Positions 60,701 through 64,000 of a stretch of 64,000 nucleotides of DNA are shown here, piece by piece. The notes under the pieces were generated by a model. That model was not told the origin of the DNA. It worked only from the letters and a program-made list of their open reading frames with translations, and ran no database searches. The stretch is from Euptelea pleiosperma (taxonomy: Eukaryota; Streptophyta; Magnoliopsida; Ranunculales; Eupteleaceae), in NCBI GenBank assembly GCA_035048495.1, contig CM068545.1:15025702-15089701 (forward strand), given 5' to 3'. The translations under genes were made by a program, and so were the position numbers. Numbering within the stretch: position 1 is the first letter of the stretch; every line of letters starts with the position of its first letter.

Positions 60701-60816
60701 GATTACCGAGTGAATCAGAATTGATCGGAGAGAGAGAGAGAAACAGACTCACCGGGAGATGGAGGGATGGACTGCCATCCGGGCGGGGGAGCTTCTGTGA
60801 GGTGGTGGCTCCCCAT
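45760..60816 (-). CDS. LOL2: LOL2-like LSD1-type zinc-finger protein, 4 exons, 117 aa
   Basis: Exons in order: 60753-60816, 56983-57090, 49468-49577, 45760-45831. All junctions are GT/AG with phases 1, 1 and 0, and the joined frame is open. LSD1/LOL proteins are plant zinc-finger regulators of cell death, reactive-oxygen responses and basal defence. The N terminus has EAPPPGWQS. Zinc finger 1 is residues 28-49 (C28, C31, C46, C49; core CRTLLSYPKGA). Zinc finger 2 is 66-87 (C66, C69, C84, C87; core LLMYPYGAPSVRC). The tail NKRPPLSVQQGQPP is typical of LOL2. Two fingers rather than three, plus GWQS and this tail, favour LOL2 over LSD1. An in-frame ATG upstream at 60897 gives a leader unlike the family, so 60816 is preferred. 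Introns of 3.7, 7.4 and 3.6 kb carry many transposons. Confidence 0.94.
47783..48923. mobile_element. hAT element, 8-bp TSD, with a foldback nested inside
   Basis: The ends are TAGGGCTGCAATTTGGGCGG and, on the other strand, TAGGGCTGCAGCTCGGGCGG. CTACAACT flanks it at 47775-47782 and 48924-48931. The subterminal arms consist of repeats of GGGTTGGGTT and AACCCGACC. It has no transposase and is a non-autonomous hAT. The GGGTCAGG foldback at 47979 sits inside and contributes about 400 bp. Confidence 0.9.
47979..48375. mobile_element. GGGTCAGGATC foldback element, copy 3 (nested)
   Basis: Terminal GGGTCAGGATCGGGGGACAA and its inverse TTGTCCCCCGATCCTGACCC are perfect over 20 bp. Interior GAGGATGATCTCCTC pairs are present. 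It inserted into the hAT element, so it moved later. Flanking bases ATTAGTTTT and ATTATGTTA agree partly with a 9-bp duplication. Confidence 0.87.
50470..50866. mobile_element. GGGTCAGGATC foldback element, copy 4
   Basis: Ends GGGTCAGGGATCGGGGG and CCCCCGATCCTGACCC. Its structure is the same as copies 1 and 3, and interior identity with copy 3 is high by eye. It lies in LOL2 intron 2. Confidence 0.87.
51510..52365 (+). mobile_element. Copia (Sire/Maximus-like) LTR, probably solo
   Basis: The 3' part has AGTGGATTCTCGATAAGTAG, GGACGTAGGTGTGGATACA, CACTATAAACCTCG and CAGTCCTATTCCCCCCC, a succession I associate with Sire-type Copia LTRs. The 5' part has repeated CTCAGTAAAACT segments. No pol sequence lies on either side. 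Borders are approximate and no duplication was found. Confidence 0.55.
54118..56315 (+). mobile_element. LTR-like direct repeats flanking a 1.5-kb inverted repeat
   Basis: The segment at 54118-54265 (CATTAAGGGCATTTATGTAC, then TAAACTTGGGTAGAGAGAAA, then CCAAAACCTAC) recurs in the same orientation at about 56187-56302. The left copy is followed by GTGCTATCAAAGC, which resembles a retroelement primer-binding site. Between them lies the inverted repeat at 54501-56017. This suggests a non-autonomous LTR element whose inside has been replaced by a palindrome. Confidence 0.55.
54501..56017. repeat. Long inverted repeat, arms about 750 bp
   Basis: The left arm starts AAGTGAGTTCAGTCAGG and the right arm ends with the inverse CCTAATTGAACTCACTT. 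Shared landmarks in both arms are CATGTAAAGCAGCTTAGCC, TCATGAGGTTGGGAATACC and GGTGATCGAACTTTAAAAGC, or their complements. The centre is near 55265, where GAGCAACA and TGTTGCTC face each other. Each arm encodes, on opposite strands, a similar peptide with two or three repeats of SLENLP or SPENPP-like segments. Arms are roughly 90 percent alike by eye. Confidence 0.85.
57792..58091 (+). mobile_element. Solo LTR of the Copia family seen at 2.1 kb
   Basis: The 300-bp sequence starts TGTTGGTGTATTTATTTAG, includes GGGAGATCGTGCACTCTTAA, and ends ATAAATCTACA. It is closely related to both LTRs of the element at 2103. No internal sequence follows. Flanks AATGT and AACAT match in only three of five bases. 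It lies in LOL2 intron 1. Confidence 0.8.
58460..59503 (+). pseudogene. 5'-truncated L1 (LINE) retrotransposon, ORF2 C-terminal remnant
   Basis: Fragments in shifting frames match the end of plant L1 ORF2: WRQAMEGKYGVEEFGWISK, then WLWSWSKDAIFTVRSFYLAL, then the zinc-finger region CSLCKRSGKSVNHLLIHCD followed by LAREVW, and RNQRIFNDK. It ends in TTTTTAACTTATC and a poly-A run (59490-59503). Only the last kilobase is present and at least two frameshifts break it. It lies antisense in LOL2 intron 1. No target duplication was found. Confidence 0.85.
59504..60752. other. Rest of LOL2 intron 1, with a small tandem duplication
   Basis: TAGAGATTCTCTAC-type palindromic segments occur twice (about 59970-60050 and 60090-60170) in direct order, each followed by an AAAATGTGAA stretch. 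An AACGGCTGTTA hAT-MITE fragment lies at 60388. The plus-strand frame at 59552-59902 is not recognisable. Confidence 0.5.
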
Positions 60817-61012
60817 TCTGTATAGCTTTTTCAAATTCTGGTCTCTTATGTATGTGTAGGAACCTTGAGGGTGTAAAATCAACGGCAAATTGGTCAAGTT
60901 AAAGGGGGAAACGAAGAGGGGGAGACTAGAGAGATGTTACAGTTTGGACTTGATGCCCAGGCATGTTTGCTTTCATCGGAAAAGGGAGCAACGCAATGCT
61001 GTATTTTAAGCG

Positions 61013-61240
61013 ATGTTTTGCCCACCCTTTGGTAGACCCACAGACCAAAATCAGTCTGATTCGTGATTTTAAGCGGTTCTATTTGAGTCTTTTCATGAGT
61101 TGATTTTTAGCCATAGGATTCTAACATTATTTGGGATATTCAAATCCAACGGCTAGAAATCACCAACCACGTGGTATATCAACCAAAACGTGGGCAAAGC
61201 ATTTGTACTATCAGCCGTATCCAAGAATGTGACACGTGGG
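61013..61240. repeat. Palindromic MITE upstream of LOL2
   Basis: Contains TGCCCACCCTTTGGTAGACC, CAGTCTGATTCGTGATTTTA and the inverse-type AACGGCTAGAAATCACCAAC, with CCACGTGG at 61167 and CACGTG at 61233. It lies 200-420 bp upstream of the LOL2 start codon. Confidence 0.6.
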
Positions 61241-62039
61241 AAAAGAGGAAAAAAAGAGGGAAAATGGCAAAAATTATAAAAGGGAGGACAAAGGTAACAT
61301 TAAGTGAAAAGAGGGAAAGGATATTGAATGGAATTAATAGAAAAGAGGGAGGAGGAGAAGGAACAAGTTTAATCTCACCAGGGTAGGATTTGAGGTTACC
61401 CTAAAAAAGGGAGAACTTTGGGATTTGAAATTTGAAATGTAGTGAATCAGTTCCTCAATCAAAGGGGTTGATAACTCTATCAGTGAGCTGGGTATTGGAT
61501 GAGCTCCGATGTTGAACGGCTGCATCTATTAGTTGGGGATGTATTTTTTATGTTTTTCATCCTATTTTAAGGAAGGGAAGAGAGTTTAGGGTAGGGGTTG
61601 GAGATGCTCTTATATGGGGTGTCCCAACTTTACGAGGGAGCTCCCTTTGCACGACACATGCACTTTTTAACATGTCACAAATTGTTGGATGGTTAAGTAC
61701 CTTCGTTCCTATATTTTTTTGGCCTTCTTATCAAATTGCCAAGGTTGCAATATATGGCAAGATTCCATTTCCACCACATCACATAATACTTTTTCGAAGA
61801 AATTTTTGTCAATGAAAAATGGAACTAAATACTATTGTGTAACCTTAACCTAGTCCCTTTTTTTGAACCATACTAGCTTGTTGGGCTTAGGATCCAGTTG
61901 CACTTTCAAGGTTAACTTGGTCACCATCTCCTTGAAGACTAAGTTTTTGCAACTATCGACATCAACAATTAAATTGCATAATCGACATCTCGCTGAACAC
62001 CCTGTCCTGATCACATAACTATTCATGTTCAGTAGTTTT

Positions 62040-62360
62040 CGGGGTTAGCATGGTAGTGTTATATTTTGTGGAGCTTGATGGTGCTAGAGTATTGTAAATC
62101 AAGCCACAACACTTGGAGGTAGTTCCTTAAGGGTATTTTCGTACTTTACATAGAGTTACAGAAACCCTCGTTTCATCTTATATCAGTTTCGTGAGAAGAA
62201 TATTATTGTGTATTGTGAGTGTAGAGCATAATGGAATTGGTGTGAGTCCGTAGATGTACCTCGATCTTGAGGGAACCATGTAAATCTGTGTTGTGTGTGA
62301 TTGCATCTTAGAGCGAAAATCACAAATCTAAAACGAGGCTCTGATACCACTTGACGTAGG
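62040..62360. repeat. LTR-like remnant with a reversed primer-binding motif
   Basis: Plus-strand sequence around 62190-62310 resembles the Copia LTR end at 22600. CTCTGATACCACTT at 62340 is the reverse complement of a typical GGTATCAGAG primer-binding site, so at least part of the region is a minus-strand LTR element. Borders are unclear. Confidence 0.45.
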
Positions 62361-62803
62361 TGGAGTTCAACTCAATGCATTGCTAAGATTTTCTTAGAGC
62401 GAAAATCCTAAAGAACTTATACAAGGTGCTAATTTAAGCAATCGCAATAGTTCACAAAGAACCAAATAAACCCTAAAAGCAAATATCATCAATAATCAAA
62501 AGTTTCCTTACAATGATCTCTTAACAAGTTTAAGCATCTAAAAGAGAGGAGAAAGTCAAAATGACTTGGATTGAGGTAATTAAAAAGAATAGGCACATGC
62601 TTTTATAGAAGATATAGCTCTAATAGTGTTAAATGGTAAGGTTTGTGCATGTCGACACCACAACCTTGATTCAGTACCCACTAACCCGCTTGCCTACCTA
62701 TAAAAACACCCTAGTGTCAGACTGTCAAGTAAAATAATGGTAATAGTAGCCTACTTTAAGCCACTATGATGGTTACTTTTAAACCATGGTTGGGATAAAG
62801 TGT

Positions 62804-62804
62804 A

Positions 62805-62837
<33 letters not shown>

Positions 62838-62838
62838 C
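62804..62838 (+). repeat. (GAT)n microsatellite
   Basis: About eleven GAT units in a row. Confidence 0.95.
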
Positions 62839-63066
62839 GTGTTGGGCCTTGGGCTCAAGTATATATTCAAAATTTAACAAGAGTTAAGCCCAAGCTCTGC
62901 TCATTTGCTACTATGTGAGGCGCCAAATTCAAAAATACCTTAGGATCCAGGGCATCTTCAAAGGATAAGCATGCGCCTGTGTTAAATGTCAAATGTTCTC
63001 TTATATCTTCTCCCACTTGCCCCACCCTGTCCATGGTTGCATTTGTACTTACCCTTTTATAACCTA

Positions 63067-63400
63067 GGTCAGGATCAAGGGACACAAAATTTCACACCAA
63101 TTTTGGTGTACCCACATGGAAGATAAATTACTGGCTGAGTCTTGGTAAGGATGATCTCCTCACCATATAGATCACCCCTAAAAAAATCAGGTCATTATGA
63201 AATTTCTAACCTCATCAAATGTGGGTTTCAAGTTTACAGTAAAAAATAGACGGTTCATAATTCTTCAACTTGTAAATCAGGCTACGAATATCAGAATGAT
63301 TTGAATTTTCACGAGGGTGATCTCCTCACCAAAAATCATCCCATTCCAAAAGTTCTAATTTATATATTTGCCCCTGCCAATTTTTTGGTGTGAAATTTTG
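63067..63400. mobile_element. GGGTCAGGATC foldback element, copy 5, diverged
   Basis: The left end is GGTCAGGATCAAGGGACA. The interior has AAGGATGATCTCCTCACC and the CACGAGGGTGATCTCCTC partner. The right end is changed to TTGGTGTGAAATTTTGGG, so the terminal palindrome is lost. Confidence 0.72.
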
Positions 63401-64000
63401 GGTTTGTTTAAAAGCATCAGCAGGATGTGGCACGATGTGATAGCCCACTGCTTCGCCACTTCAAAAAATCCACTGCATCAAATTTTTTCTCGGAAACCTA
63501 CTTAAGTGGGATTGAATCAATGACCTCCCACAAGAGAAGGGTACACACTAAAAATCTAAGCAAGACAGCTAGGTGTAGACTCAACTATACTTCTTTAAAT
63601 TATGGCCACCCCCTTGAACGTCAATCAATTCCGTTGACTAACACCTAAACGACCATTCAACATTATTGATTAAGAAGTTGACTTTTACGAATTTCGGGCT
63701 ATACAGATGGACGACAAGATGGCGTCCCAGCAAACAGAAGAACAACAAACAAAAACACAAAAACAAACGGAACAACTAGAAGACCTAAACAACTCAACCC
63801 TCCAAAACAGCAAACAATAAAAATATCTCCACTTACGATAGACTAAGGAATCCCACTTGAAAACCACGAATATCGGGCTCTTGATCTTGTTTTTCAAGAT
63901 CATTGTTGTTTTCCTGTACTTTGTAACTTCTGAAATTTTTAGGGTAGAAATCAATAGATTATGAAAGGGTTTATACACTTGTTACGTTTGGGTGTGACAG
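63401..64000. other. Right edge, no gene recognised
   Basis: Short frames on both strands only. No domain or repeat that I can name. Confidence 0.4.

Noticed and set aside
62867..63085. 72-codon minus-strand frame
   Set aside because: It overlaps the end of a foldback element and the rest looks like retroelement-derived sequence without a known domain.

Overview
The window is nuclear DNA of a flowering plant. It has intron-split genes with GT/AG junctions, plant-type proteins (an LSD1/LOL zinc-finger protein, a plastid thioredoxin m leader, a plant LC8 dynein light chain, a plant DTW protein) and plant transposon families (Copia, TRIM, L1, hAT, Tourist-like, Helitron-like). Genes are few and introns are packed with transposons. 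I cannot name the species; a magnoliid or other woody, non-grass angiosperm is only a guess.

Gene layout, left to right. 9660-9915 (-): first exon, with plastid leader, of a thioredoxin m gene whose catalytic exon I cannot find in the window. 14673-15292 (+): a compact two-exon LC8-type dynein light chain, 151 aa. 20555-31376 (+): a nine-exon DTW-domain tRNA-uridine aminocarboxypropyltransferase, 426 aa. 39236-39713 (-): a two-exon gene for an 80-aa conserved plant protein of unknown function. 45760-60816 (-): a LOL2-like protein of 117 aa whose four tiny exons spread over 15 kb. All exon phases are consistent when joined. The genes look like unrelated housekeeping or regulatory loci, with no sign of a cluster or shared pathway.

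Between and inside the genes lies a dense, nested repeat landscape. 2.1-5.3 kb: a deleted Copia element with a hAT-type MITE inside it, then an 813-bp terminal-inverted-repeat (TIR) element. 7.8-8.1 kb: first copy of a GGGTCAGGATC foldback family. 10.3-14.1 kb and 16 kb: palindromes and TIR elements carrying CT and CCA/CAC simple repeats. 16.5-19.8 kb: several palindromic MITEs. 28.5-29.4 kb: a solo LTR inside the DTW gene. 31.9-34.3 kb: a tandem duplication and a complete TRIM element. 34.6-39.1 kb: foldbacks, hAT MITEs and a head-to-tail Helitron-like array. 40.2-44.4 kb: palindromic elements ending in a short tandem array. 47.8-48.9 kb: a hAT element with a foldback nested in it. 51.5-56.3 kb: a Copia LTR and a 1.5-kb inverted repeat between LTR-like direct repeats. 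57.8-59.5 kb: a solo Copia LTR and a 5'-truncated L1.

No tRNA, rRNA, CRISPR array or unmistakably new protein system was seen. The most notable material is the transposon architecture: the TRIM anatomy, the Helitron-like tandem array, the LTR-flanked inverted repeat, the amplified MITE end and the CACGTG motifs near gene starts. Also notable are the missing catalytic exon of the thioredoxin gene and the 80-aa orphan protein.
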